Shown here one piece after another: positions 48,799 through 57,391 of a stretch of DNA of 64,000 nucleotides. Source of the DNA: Peribacillus asahii (GTDB taxonomy: Bacteria > Bacillota > Bacilli > Bacillales > DSM-1321); NCBI RefSeq assembly GCF_003570725.1, contig NZ_QWVS01000003.1, forward strand, positions 62,001 through 126,000, in the 5' to 3' direction. Each line of letters starts with the position of its first letter. Positions within the stretch are counted from its first letter, which is position 1. Both the position numbers and the translations under genes were made by a program. Under the pieces are notes generated by a model, which saw nothing but the letters and a program-made list of their open reading frames with translations, did no database searches and was not told the origin of the DNA.

Positions 48799-51534
48799 CT
48801 AAATATTACGCTGTAGTTTACCCAAACGTCTTTTCTCTACTTTTTCAAGGCGCTCAGCTTGATTCAGCTTCACTTCAAACAACGTAATTGGATCACGATA
48901 CACTTCTGGGTTTTCTCTCATATGCAGAAGCGTCTCTTGATACTCTTTCGTTTCCATCTGTGTTGTATCAATTGTTTTTTGCAGCATAGAAAATGCGCTT
49001 CTAAAGAACAAAGTAATATCACGTTCAATTGACTGCTCGAATAGTTCAAACTGGGCTAAGAAACGATCACTAATCATAAGTGCGACATCAAGGAAATCTT
49101 CATTTTCCAAGTATTTTTTATACCGATTATACATCGATGCCTTGTTTTGAGGAATTGCTCCTAACAGCTTCCCAGCTCCTTTAAGCAATAATTGCGCCGG
49201 CGTGCGTCTAAGCAAAATATTTACATTTTCTATTCGAATACCACTTGTCATTCTATCCGCATCTCTTCTCCAATCATCGAGCACTTTAAAATCACCAAGT
49301 AAGCCAATCCGTTCTTCTTGATATAATTCATTAAAGCCACTGCTTACGTCATCCATAAATTGCTGACTTTGAGTAAATTCCATTTCAGACTCTGAAATCC
49401 ATTTTTGTAAAGAATGATAGTAATCTGGCATTAAAGTCTGCTTAACATATTCTTGAATTTTTTCATTCATTTCTTGATTTAATTGCACATGAACTTGACT
49501 AAAATCACTATTTTCCGTTATTAAATTAGAGCAGTTATGCAGGATTTCAGGAATTTTTGTAAATATTTCACTTTTGACTTCTTCCTTAAACGAACGATAC
49601 GATTTAGTAATCGTTTTAATTTTTTCTTTTTCCAAATCAGCTAATTGATTCATCGCTCCGTTGAGCTTCTCTACCATTTGTTCATTCCAAGCAATCGAAT
49701 GTTCCCATTTTCTTTCCGTAGACGCCCGCTTTTCTAACAAATAAGTTAACGTCTGATGAATAAAATTCAATACCTTCTCTGTCCGCTTTTCTTTCCAATC
49801 ATCTTGACGATAATTACTATTCATAAATAGTGCAAAATCATTCAGTTGCTTGCTATCTTCATACTTATTCGAAAAAGTAAACACTTTCGCCTTCGGAAAG
49901 TACATATTTACTTTATTCCATGTTTCATCTTCCATCTGCATAGCCACTTGATCGCTATAAACGGTATCCATTTTATTTAATAAAAAATGAATCGGAATTT
50001 GCGGTGCTGCTGCTTGAATGTCTAATAATAAATCGCGCTCCACTCCTGTAAAAGGAGCCCGTGCATCTAACACAAATAATAGTCCATCGCTTCCTGCTAA
50101 ATGATGTTGAAAATCAGAAGAAATCGTTTTTTCTCCATTAAACCCTGGTGCATCAACTACACGCAACGTTTGCTTTTGCAAGTAATCACTTGAAAGGTGG
50201 ATATCCATAATGGACCCTTTTTGACCATTTGTCTCACCTAACTCCGTTACAATCTTTTGCTCATCCCCCGTAATTTCGATGATGGCCGATTCTGAGCTAT
50301 CTTGAACACTAATCGTACCAGAATAATCATGCACTCCTAATGTTTGACCAACAAGTGCTTCCATAAAGGACGTTTTCCCGCTGCCAGCACTTCCCGCAAG
50401 AAGAAGACGATAAGAATTGGTATTGAGTAACTCACGAATCATCCACTTTAATTTATAGCCAACAGCTAATTCATTCTCTTGCGCCCAAGCAGCAATCGAC
50501 TCGAATAACGTTTCGCTTGCCGTTAAGCCACCCTTCACTTTACTTGATTGATTTAATATCCCCTCTGCCTCGTGAACAATTAACATATTCATTGATTCAG
50601 GGAATACCTTGTTCCATGAAGCTACAGCTGCCGCTGCATGAATAGTCTGCTCTCCATTTGAAATCTTCAACCAGTTTTCTAATAGACTTGGAATAACGGG
50701 CTTCAAATCACGAATCAAGTACTTTCCTTCTAGTAAACGAGAAAATGCTTCTTGATATTGATTGGATAAATCATTCCATCTATGCTCTTTACTATGTTCG
50801 CCTTTGCCAATTAATTCTGTAATAACCTCTAACCAATTAAAATACGAATCTGTATACTTATAATTCTTCCATAGAGCTACAGCCATCTTTTCAAATCGAA
50901 CTGGCTCAAGCTGATATAATGATTCCAACATACGAGCAAAATAATCTGGAGCACTGGATTGAGCAACCCCCTGCTTAATATAGGCATGCAATACATCAAA
51001 CCAGGCCATAGATTCTGTACGAATACTTTCATTCACAGCTAATTCAACAGCATTCGGCCAATCCTTTTGCTCTTCAAAAAAAGCACGAGCCATCTTCGTT
51101 ACATTCGGATAGTCTGGATCAAATGCAACTGCTTCTTTAATGACATCACGTGCTAATGGATGTTTCATCCCAACGATATAAAGAGAAAACAATTGCAAAA
51201 ACACTTCCATCTTCAACACTGGGTTATCAGTCGAAACATCTTTATAAATCGATTCTGCTGTATCATATAATTCCAACTCAAAATACGCATCTGCAATATT
51301 CTTCTTTGCCCATGGACCGAGTTTGCCCTCAATGTTTTCCCATTTAAAAATGGCTGCTTCATAATCAAGATGTTGAAAATATACTTCCCCTTGTGCAAAG
51401 CGAATATCTGTTAAATTAGCAATCTCTTTTTTGTTTTCTTCTATAAAAAGTTCTCCTAAAGATTCAATTGGATGCTTTTCTTTACCTTCTATAAGTATTT
51501 CGTAAAACTTTTTTTGAATTAATTGCTCGTCCAT
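48799..51534 (-). CDS. TPR-dynamin-like GTPase
   Basis: 911 residues from ATG 51534 (GGAGG seven bases upstream). The first 350 residues are helical with TPR-like units (e.g. EVYFQHLDYEAAIFKWENIE, IADAYFELELYDTAESIYKD). A GTPase domain follows: Walker A LLLAGSAGSGKTSFMEALVG (about residue 384), G3 DAPGFNGEK and G4 NKMD. From about 590 a long coiled-coil region resembles dynamin middle and GED segments. Bacterial dynamins remodel membranes; DynA of B. subtilis is larger and lacks TPRs. Probably a membrane-protective or division-linked GTPase with a protein-binding arm. Confidence 0.78.
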   Translation of the reverse strand: MDEQLIQKKFYEILIEGKEKHPIESLGELFIEENKKEIANLTDIRFAQGEVYFQHLDYEAAIFKWENIEGKLGPWAKKNIADAYFELELYDTAESIYKDVSTDNPVLKMEVFLQLFSLYIVGMKHPLARDVIKEAVAFDPDYPNVTKMARAFFEEQKDWPNAVELAVNESIRTESMAWFDVLHAYIKQGVAQSSAPDYFARMLESLYQLEPVRFEKMAVALWKNYKYTDSYFNWLEVITELIGKGEHSKEHRWNDLSNQYQEAFSRLLEGKYLIRDLKPVIPSLLENWLKISNGEQTIHAAAAVASWNKVFPESMNMLIVHEAEGILNQSSKVKGGLTASETLFESIAAWAQENELAVGYKLKWMIRELLNTNSYRLLLAGSAGSGKTSFMEALVGQTLGVHDYSGTISVQDSSESAIIEITGDEQKIVTELGETNGQKGSIMDIHLSSDYLQKQTLRVVDAPGFNGEKTISSDFQHHLAGSDGLLFVLDARAPFTGVERDLLLDIQAAAPQIPIHFLLNKMDTVYSDQVAMQMEDETWNKVNMYFPKAKVFTFSNKYEDSKQLNDFALFMNSNYRQDDWKEKRTEKVLNFIHQTLTYLLEKRASTERKWEHSIAWNEQMVEKLNGAMNQLADLEKEKIKTITKSYRSFKEEVKSEIFTKIPEILHNCSNLITENSDFSQVHVQLNQEMNEKIQEYVKQTLMPDYYHSLQKWISESEMEFTQSQQFMDDVSSGFNELYQEERIGLLGDFKVLDDWRRDADRMTSGIRIENVNILLRRTPAQLLLKGAGKLLGAIPQNKASMYNRYKKYLENEDFLDVALMISDRFLAQFELFEQSIERDITLFFRSAFSMLQKTIDTTQMETKEYQETLLHMRENPEVYRDPITLFEVKLNQAERLEKVEKRRLGKLQRNI

Positions 51535-51540
51535 TCTCAC

Positions 51541-51891
51541 GCCTCCACCCTTATATTTTTACAATATGTTTATTTAAAAGGCTTCCGTAAATACGATTGT
51601 TGATAAATAATTTTTTGGCTTATATATGAAACCATGGTTGTGCCTATCTTGCATATAGTGATGTAAAAATCCACTTTTAAATCATTATTTTAACAAAATA
51701 GCTTTGTTATACGATGTCATAAACTTTACATTTTCAACACAGAAATTGCACTTCTGTAAAGATTTTAATAAAAATGATACGTAATTTCCAAAATACACAC
51801 TATAAAATTAACAGATTTTTACACAAGAAACCAGCTTCAAACAGCCTAAACTTAAATCTCAAAACTGGGATAATCCGTAGTCTAATGATAC
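51541..51891. other. Intergenic region
   Basis: AT-rich, no supported frame. Contains the promoter of the dynamin-like gene (not resolved) and a divergent copy of the dispersed repeat at 51584-51603. Confidence 0.35.
51584..51603 (+). repeat. Dispersed 20-bp repeat, divergent copy
   Basis: CCGTAAATACGATTGTTGAT agrees with the copy at 59451-59470 in 14 of 20 positions. Confidence 0.3.
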
Positions 51892-51930
51892 AAAAAATCC
51901 CCATTGACTGTCTTCTCAATGAGGTTTTTC
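51892..51930 (-). terminator. Terminator of the small basic gene
   Basis: CCCCATTGA (51899-51907) with TCAATGAGG (51916-51924); T tract on the - strand. Confidence 0.8.
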
Positions 51931-51935
51931 TTCAA

Positions 51936-52109
51936 TCAAACCCCCGTACGTTTTCGTTGGTTGTTTGGTTTTTTAGTTAATTGATTTTTTAATGGTTTAG
52001 CGGTCTTTACAACCCCTGTTTCTTTTGTTCCTTTTGTTGTCTGAGCTTGCTTTTGTGCCAACTTCTGCTTAATGGCATTCGCCAAACTCATCTTTTTAGT
52101 TTCAGACAT
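51936..52109 (-). CDS. 57-residue basic protein
   Basis: ATG 52109 follows AAAAGGAGAC. The sequence runs MSETKKMSLANAIKQKLAQK, QAQTTKGTKETGVV, then a basic end with NNQRKRTG. One amphipathic helix and a disordered Lys/Gln/Thr tail; about 15 Lys/Arg. Possibly nucleic-acid-binding. Strong ribosome binding site and terminator support expression. Family not recognised. Confidence 0.7.
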   Translation of the reverse strand: MSETKKMSLANAIKQKLAQKQAQTTKGTKETGVVKTAKPLKNQLTKKPNNQRKRTGV

Positions 52110-52284
52110 GCTGTTGTCTCCTTTTAACTTTCATCTGACCTATCTTCATTATAAGCGAAAATACAAAACAAAGATACCAATCCCTGCATCTCATGATCTC
52201 ATTCTCCCAATTGAAAACTTTTTCCTATTTTGCTATATTGTTTGAATAGATGCAAAACTACTTACTTTTTTAGAAAGGTCGCGT

Positions 52285-53178
52285 TTGCGAATGAACAAAT
52301 CATTAGTTATTTTATTTTTAGTTTTGGCCAACTTGTTTTGGGCTGGCAATTATGTATTTGGTCAATATGTCATAAACGAAATGTCGCCCATACAATTAAC
52401 CTTCTCACGTTGGCTCCTTGCAACGTTCTTATTAATTCCGATTGCCCACTGGATTGAACGACCTAATTGGAAGCAAGTGTGGAAGCAGTGGAAAATTCTC
52501 TGGACTATGGGTGTACTCGGAATTATTAGCTACAACCTTCTCCTTTATTGGGCACTGAAATACACAACTCCACTAAACGCAGCACTCGTTAATTCTATTA
52601 ATCCAGCTGTTATCGTATTTTTTTCTGCATTTTTATTACGAGAGCGAATTTCTCTAAAAAATGGAATTGGTCTGTTCATTTCTTTATTAGGTGTTTTACT
52701 CGTGTTAACGAAAGGACAGCTTCAGGAAGTTCTTCACCTTACCTATAATAAAGGTGATGTATTAATGATTGCAGCCATTCTCGTATGGACATTTTATTCA
52801 ATTATCGGAAAAAAACTTAAAAATATTCCCCCCATTTCCGGAACATCTATATCTGCTGTTCTAGGACTTATCACTTTATTGCCATTTGTTCTTTTTTCCG
52901 AGTTTAATTATCAACTTAGTAATCAAGCCATTATTGGTATTGTGTATATTGCTCTCTTTCCATCTGTTGGTTCTTTCATCTTTTGGAATAGCTCGTTACG
53001 TCATATTAATGCTAGCCAAGCCGGAATTTATCTTAACTTAATTGCTGTTTTTACCGCTATTTTAAGTTTAATTTTAGGACAAACGATTACACTTGTACAA
53101 ATTGTCGGCGGCCTGCTTGTCTTTATTGGAGTTTATCTATCTAGTCAAAAAGCCAAACTACAGAGTACGAATTCTTAA
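52285..53178 (+). CDS. DMT-superfamily permease (EamA)
   Basis: 297 residues (TTG 52285, six bases after AAAGG; ATG 52291 is the alternative). Ten helices in two EamA repeats: ANLFWAGNYVFGQYVINEMS with SRWLLATFLLIP, and GDVLMIAAILVWTFYSIIGK. Family members export amino acids, drugs or metabolites. Substrate unknown. Monocistronic. Confidence 0.85.
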   Translation: MRMNKSLVILFLVLANLFWAGNYVFGQYVINEMSPIQLTFSRWLLATFLLIPIAHWIERPNWKQVWKQWKILWTMGVLGIISYNLLLYWALKYTTPLNAALVNSINPAVIVFFSAFLLRERISLKNGIGLFISLLGVLLVLTKGQLQEVLHLTYNKGDVLMIAAILVWTFYSIIGKKLKNIPPISGTSISAVLGLITLLPFVLFSEFNYQLSNQAIIGIVYIALFPSVGSFIFWNSSLRHINASQAGIYLNLIAVFTAILSLILGQTITLVQIVGGLLVFIGVYLSSQKAKLQSTNS

Positions 53179-53185
53179 TAATAAC

Positions 53186-53217
53186 GGAACGCCCCTTGAA
53201 TAAAGAGGGGCGTTTAC
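53186..53217 (+). terminator. Terminator of the EamA gene
   Basis: ACGCCCCT (53189-53196) with AGGGGCGT (53206-53213); weak T tail. Confidence 0.72.
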
Positions 53218-53266
53218 GTTATCTTTTGTAATGTAACAAAATTTAATGAAAAAAGGTGTGCTGTTT

Positions 53267-53974
53267 TTGCGGATTAATAAATATATTAGTGAGTCAGGAA
53301 TTACCTCCAGACGTGGAGCAGATAAATGGATTGCTGAAGGTCGCGTAACCATTAACGGAATCGTTGCGGAGCTAGGAAGTCAAGCTGAACCTGGCGATGA
53401 TGTGCGTGTAGATGGAAAACCAATTACAATTGAACAGCAATATGTCTATATTGCTCTTAATAAACCTGTTGGCATTACAAGTACAACAGAAAGGCATATT
53501 AAAGGCAATATCGTGGACTTTGTTAACCATCCGCTTCGAATTTTTCATATCGGTCGACTCGATAAAGATTCAGATGGCTTAATTTTACTAACAAATGACG
53601 GTGACATCGTAAATGAAATTTTGCGAAGTGAAGGCAAGCATGAAAAGGAATATATTGTAACGGTCGACAAGCCTATTACCCCTGCGTTTCTCAAAAAAAT
53701 GGCTGCAGGTGTAGAAATTTTGGACACGGTAACCTTGCCTTGTAAAGTCACTCAATTGTCTAAATATGTGTTCAAAATTATTTTAACACAAGGCCTAAAC
53801 CGTCAAATTCGGCGTATGTGCTCAGCTTTAGGCTATCAGGTACGAAGCTTGCAGAGAACACGTATTATGAATATCCGCTTAGATGGTCTCGCTGTCGGTC
53901 AATGGCGTGATTTAACAAAAGAAGAGCTGAGTGAATTATTTAAGCAATTGAATTATACTCCTAGAAAACGTTGA
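53267..53974 (+). CDS. rluF: 23S rRNA pseudouridine synthase (RsuA/RluF family)
   Basis: 235 residues starting at TTG 53267 (AAAAAAGGTG upstream; gives the expected [11 protein letters not shown] start). N-terminal S4 RNA-binding domain (about 2-60), then the catalytic domain with [20 protein letters not shown] (catalytic aspartate after RL) and [18 protein letters not shown]. Sequence and length match RluF, which modifies U2604 of 23S rRNA in E. coli. The ATG at 53246 is seven codons too far upstream. Confidence 0.9.
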   Translation: MRINKYISESGITSRRGADKWIAEGRVTINGIVAELGSQAEPGDDVRVDGKPITIEQQYVYIALNKPVGITSTTERHIKGNIVDFVNHPLRIFHIGRLDKDSDGLILLTNDGDIVNEILRSEGKHEKEYIVTVDKPITPAFLKKMAAGVEILDTVTLPCKVTQLSKYVFKIILTQGLNRQIRRMCSALGYQVRSLQRTRIMNIRLDGLAVGQWRDLTKEELSELFKQLNYTPRKR

Positions 53975-53995
53975 ATAACGATACCCCCCTTTTTC

Positions 53996-54026
53996 AAGAG
54001 ATCAGCATTGCTTCTGATCTCTTTTT
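53996..54026 (+). terminator. Terminator of rluF
   Basis: AAGAGATCAG (53996-54005) with CTGATCTCTT (54014-54023), T tract. Confidence 0.92.
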
Positions 54027-54141
54027 ACCCATTGAATTCGTCTGAAAATTCTATAAATTTTACATGATGTTGCAGGATATAACGATTCAATTAAAGAATC
54101 AACAAATATACTTATAAAGTGGTTAAAAGAGGGGGAGAGTT

Positions 54142-55311
54142 ATGTCAGTCTGTAACGAAAAGAGAGTAGAACTTTTAGCTATACAAAAAGTAAGCAATCA
54201 ATTTTTTTTACAAATCCAATTACTATTGGACCAAAAAATCCAGCTAGTTTGGGAAGTTGATGAAACAACAGCTAACAGTTTACAAGCTACAGCTAAGTTT
54301 GAAACCGGCGCTAAATATTACCTATCCTTTTATCATTCTTGGGATGCTCGAGAAAAGAAAAAGGTCGGCTGCATCACTCGAACCTATCTTGGCAAGAATA
54401 ATAAAAAATTCTTTTCATGTTCAAAAGAATATAGTCAAAACTTGAACTTACTGAAACCTATTCAGCAAATCAAGCAGCTTCATGCCCTACCCTTCTTATC
54501 TAGTCCGCATTCACTTAAGCAAGACAAAGAGAGAACCAGCAAACAAAAGACTACATATATACCCTTTCTTTCTCCTAAGCTGGCCTGGATGGCTGTCTTT
54601 ATTATGAGCCTTTTCGCATTTCTAGTATTGAATGAAACTAAACCTGTGAAAGCCGAAGCATTAAATAATAGGATAGTCGTAACAGCAGCCTCTGCAATCT
54701 CTGAAGAAAAAGAGAGCATTCAACATCCTGCTATAAAGCTAAAAAAATCGATGAACTATAACGTCCCTAGAGGTTACGTAGCTCTTACTTTCGATGATGG
54801 CCCTTCTAAATATTCTAAGAAAATAGTAAACATTTTAAAAAAATATAAAGTAGGCGGTACGTTTTTCTATATTGGAACAAACGTGAAAAACCGGCCCGAA
54901 GATGTAAAATACGCGAAAAAGAATGGCTTTTCAATCGGCAGCCATTCTATGAATCACCCAAAATTCACAAGTCTTTCTTATCAAAAGCAAGAAAAGGAAC
55001 TAACACAAGCCAATACCATCATTGAAAAAATCACGAAGGAACCTGTCACTCTGTTTCGGCCACCTTATGGCGCTAAAAATTCAAATACAAGTAAACTAAC
55101 TAAAAAATACAATCAGAAGATGGTTATTTGGAGTATTGATACTAGAGATTGGGAAAGCCGCAATGCAAAAAAAATTCTTACAGTAGTGAAAAGTTCTAAA
55201 ACATCCGGATCGATTATTCTTCTGCATGAATCAGCAGCCGTTGTTGAGGCCTTACCTGATATTATTAAACATTTACAAAAAGAAGATTTAAAGATTGTGA
55301 ATCTACAATAA
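54142..55311 (+). CDS. Membrane-anchored polysaccharide deacetylase (NodB domain)
   Basis: 389 residues: a cytosolic N-terminal domain (about 1-145) not typical of the family, one transmembrane helix (about 147-168), then an extracellular NodB domain (about 208-389) with motif 1 TFDDGPS, motif 2 HSMNHP, motif 3 RPPYGAKN, motif 4 DTRDWES and motif 5 LLHESAA. The Asp and two His of motifs 1-2 bind a divalent metal. Deacetylates peptidoglycan GlcNAc/MurNAc or another wall polysaccharide. The cytosolic half may sense or tether; I find no recognised domain in it. Confidence 0.88.
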   Translation: MSVCNEKRVELLAIQKVSNQFFLQIQLLLDQKIQLVWEVDETTANSLQATAKFETGAKYYLSFYHSWDAREKKKVGCITRTYLGKNNKKFFSCSKEYSQNLNLLKPIQQIKQLHALPFLSSPHSLKQDKERTSKQKTTYIPFLSPKLAWMAVFIMSLFAFLVLNETKPVKAEALNNRIVVTAASAISEEKESIQHPAIKLKKSMNYNVPRGYVALTFDDGPSKYSKKIVNILKKYKVGGTFFYIGTNVKNRPEDVKYAKKNGFSIGSHSMNHPKFTSLSYQKQEKELTQANTIIEKITKEPVTLFRPPYGAKNSNTSKLTKKYNQKMVIWSIDTRDWESRNAKKILTVVKSSKTSGSIILLHESAAVVEALPDIIKHLQKEDLKIVNLQ

Positions 55312-55343
55312 CTGACTAGGCAGATGCAACACTATAAACATGC

Positions 55344-55377
55344 ATAACAGACTGCGGCTCAAGCTGCAGTCTGTTAT
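55344..55377. terminator. Terminator between convergent genes
   Basis: ATAACAGACTGC with GCAGTCTGTTAT and inner GC/GC pairs; T-rich tail on the + strand. Confidence 0.82.
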
Positions 55378-55392
55378 TTTATCACTGAACGA

Positions 55393-57372
55393 TTACTTCC
55401 AATAAGTTAGGGAACGTTTTCCCAAAGATTGTCTGAATTGTTCTGTTGATTTTAATAAAACTTTATTAGTTGCATAATCCATAATGACCCCAAAACGACG
55501 AATAACATCTAATTTATCAATCTCTCCATCTTGGAACTGTTTTTCTACTATAACAGGATCGAGCTCTAGCCATTTTTTACGATTATTTCTTATAAACTCT
55601 CTCTCTCTTTTTGTTGCTTCATAGTCAATTTCAAATAAATCAAGGTCTCGATCAATCTCTTTAATGACAACTCCATAATCTTTTCTTGCTCTTTCAACCG
55701 AAACATATTCATCAATCACATCTTCTAAGACAGCTTCTACATCTCTTTCAAGAGCATCCCCCAATCCACCTCCACCTGCAGAAGGTCTGACAAAGGAGTC
55801 ACCGCTTTTTACTTCTACATTTGAAAAAATAGTTCCTAAAAATTGTTCATCTTCTTTTCCAGGATTTAACCATGCTCCATGTGGATAAGAAGGAAGCCCT
55901 CCAAAAATCCCCCATGTCAGGGAACGAGACCTGTCACAACAATAGGACATAACCGTATTTTTTATTTCTGTTAAAACTCCGCCTTTTTCAACCCCACAAC
56001 CGCCACGATATTTACCAGGGCCCGCTGAATCAGTAATAATTTCATGTTTAGTCGTAATGACCGGGGATAATCGTTCTTGGCCTTCACACGGCTGAACACT
56101 TAAACCTACTCCAAACACTGGCGAAGTTGCATTTGCTCCATCTCGATCATAACGACCGCCATGTCCGCCGGCCATCCAGTCGTACCACATAAAATACTGA
56201 TTTTGCTCGTTTCGTAAATCATTGCCGCCAATAAGTAAGTATTCTAGATTGAAAGAACAGGCAAGAGCTCTTTCCGGCATAATATTCGACCAAAGTTCAA
56301 AGCAAGCATTCATAATCTTTTCAAATGTTCCTGAACAAAAACCGGTTACAGCGATGGGGCTTGGAGCATTCACAACAGAATTCTCCGGTAAAATTACTTT
56401 AACAACTCGATAAAACCCTGAATTTAGAGGGATTGCTGGAAAGAATGTTTTTGTCCCTGCATAGGTGGCTGATAAAGAGGCACCGAATCCTGAATTCAGA
56501 AAACAGCCGATATAAGGATGAGAACCTGTTAAATCGTATAAAATTTCCTCATCTGAAATAGTCATCTTTACTTGAATTGGAATAAGACCATCTCCCAATT
56601 CCGGATCCATATCAATGTAATCTACCGTTTCCCATGTTCCTTTTGGCAAAGATTTTATTTTTGTTTTAGCTAAACGCTCAACATAGTCTTGAACTTCTTC
56701 AAAAGCAATTAATGTCGTCTCTAAACCATATTTCCTAATGATTTCAAGAAGCTGAGTCTGCCCTACTTTTGCTGCCTCAACTTGTGAGCGAAGATCTCCA
56801 ATTCTTTCTTCCGGAACACGCATATTCAACGCTATAAGATTTACAACATCCGCTAAGTATCCACCTTTGCTATAAATGCGAACAGGTGGAATTCGAACAC
56901 CCTCTCCATAATGCTCCTTGGCGGTAACATCAAAAGAGCCTGGAGTTGTCCCTCCCATATCTGCCCAGTGACCATTTGTTTGCATGAATGCAATTAAGCG
57001 ATCATCATGAAAGACCGGTAATACTACACGCGTATCATTAAAATGGGTACCTCCCCGGTATGGATCATTAACTAAAAAAGCGTCCCCAGGATGAATATCA
57101 TCACCAAAATCTTCTAAGACAGCTTTAGCGGTTAAATGCAGGGTCCCAACGTGTACAGAAATATCTTGTGTTCCTTGCATCACTGTGTTTCCCTCAGCAT
57201 CACAAAGAGCACAACTGAAATCGCGGTTATAAATAACAAATGAATAACAGGTTCTTAGTATTTGTTCGGCCATTTGATCTACAAGGTTGATAAAACCGTT
57301 TTTTAATACCTCGAATGTAACAGGATCCAAGCGATTAGTCGTTTCCTTTTGAATCAGTTCAGGTCTATTCAT
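55393..57372 (-). CDS. hyuB: HyuB-type hydantoinase/oxoprolinase subunit beta
   Basis: 659 residues, GAGGGGTG upstream. Hydantoinase_B domain (about 15-530): NDPYRGGTHFNDTRVVLP, MQTNGHWADMGGTTPGSF, and a late AGPGKYRGGCGVEKGG. The last 110 residues form a helical extension. HyuB partners HyuA in ATP-dependent hydrolysis of cyclic amides or N-methylhydantoin; acetone carboxylase alpha is a distant relative. 19 bases after hyuA. Confidence 0.9.
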   Translation of the reverse strand: MNRPELIQKETTNRLDPVTFEVLKNGFINLVDQMAEQILRTCYSFVIYNRDFSCALCDAEGNTVMQGTQDISVHVGTLHLTAKAVLEDFGDDIHPGDAFLVNDPYRGGTHFNDTRVVLPVFHDDRLIAFMQTNGHWADMGGTTPGSFDVTAKEHYGEGVRIPPVRIYSKGGYLADVVNLIALNMRVPEERIGDLRSQVEAAKVGQTQLLEIIRKYGLETTLIAFEEVQDYVERLAKTKIKSLPKGTWETVDYIDMDPELGDGLIPIQVKMTISDEEILYDLTGSHPYIGCFLNSGFGASLSATYAGTKTFFPAIPLNSGFYRVVKVILPENSVVNAPSPIAVTGFCSGTFEKIMNACFELWSNIMPERALACSFNLEYLLIGGNDLRNEQNQYFMWYDWMAGGHGGRYDRDGANATSPVFGVGLSVQPCEGQERLSPVITTKHEIITDSAGPGKYRGGCGVEKGGVLTEIKNTVMSYCCDRSRSLTWGIFGGLPSYPHGAWLNPGKEDEQFLGTIFSNVEVKSGDSFVRPSAGGGGLGDALERDVEAVLEDVIDEYVSVERARKDYGVVIKEIDRDLDLFEIDYEATKREREFIRNNRKKWLELDPVIVEKQFQDGEIDKLDVIRRFGVIMDYATNKVLLKSTEQFRQSLGKRSLTYWK

Positions 57373-57391
57373 AGCTATTTCACCCCTCGTC

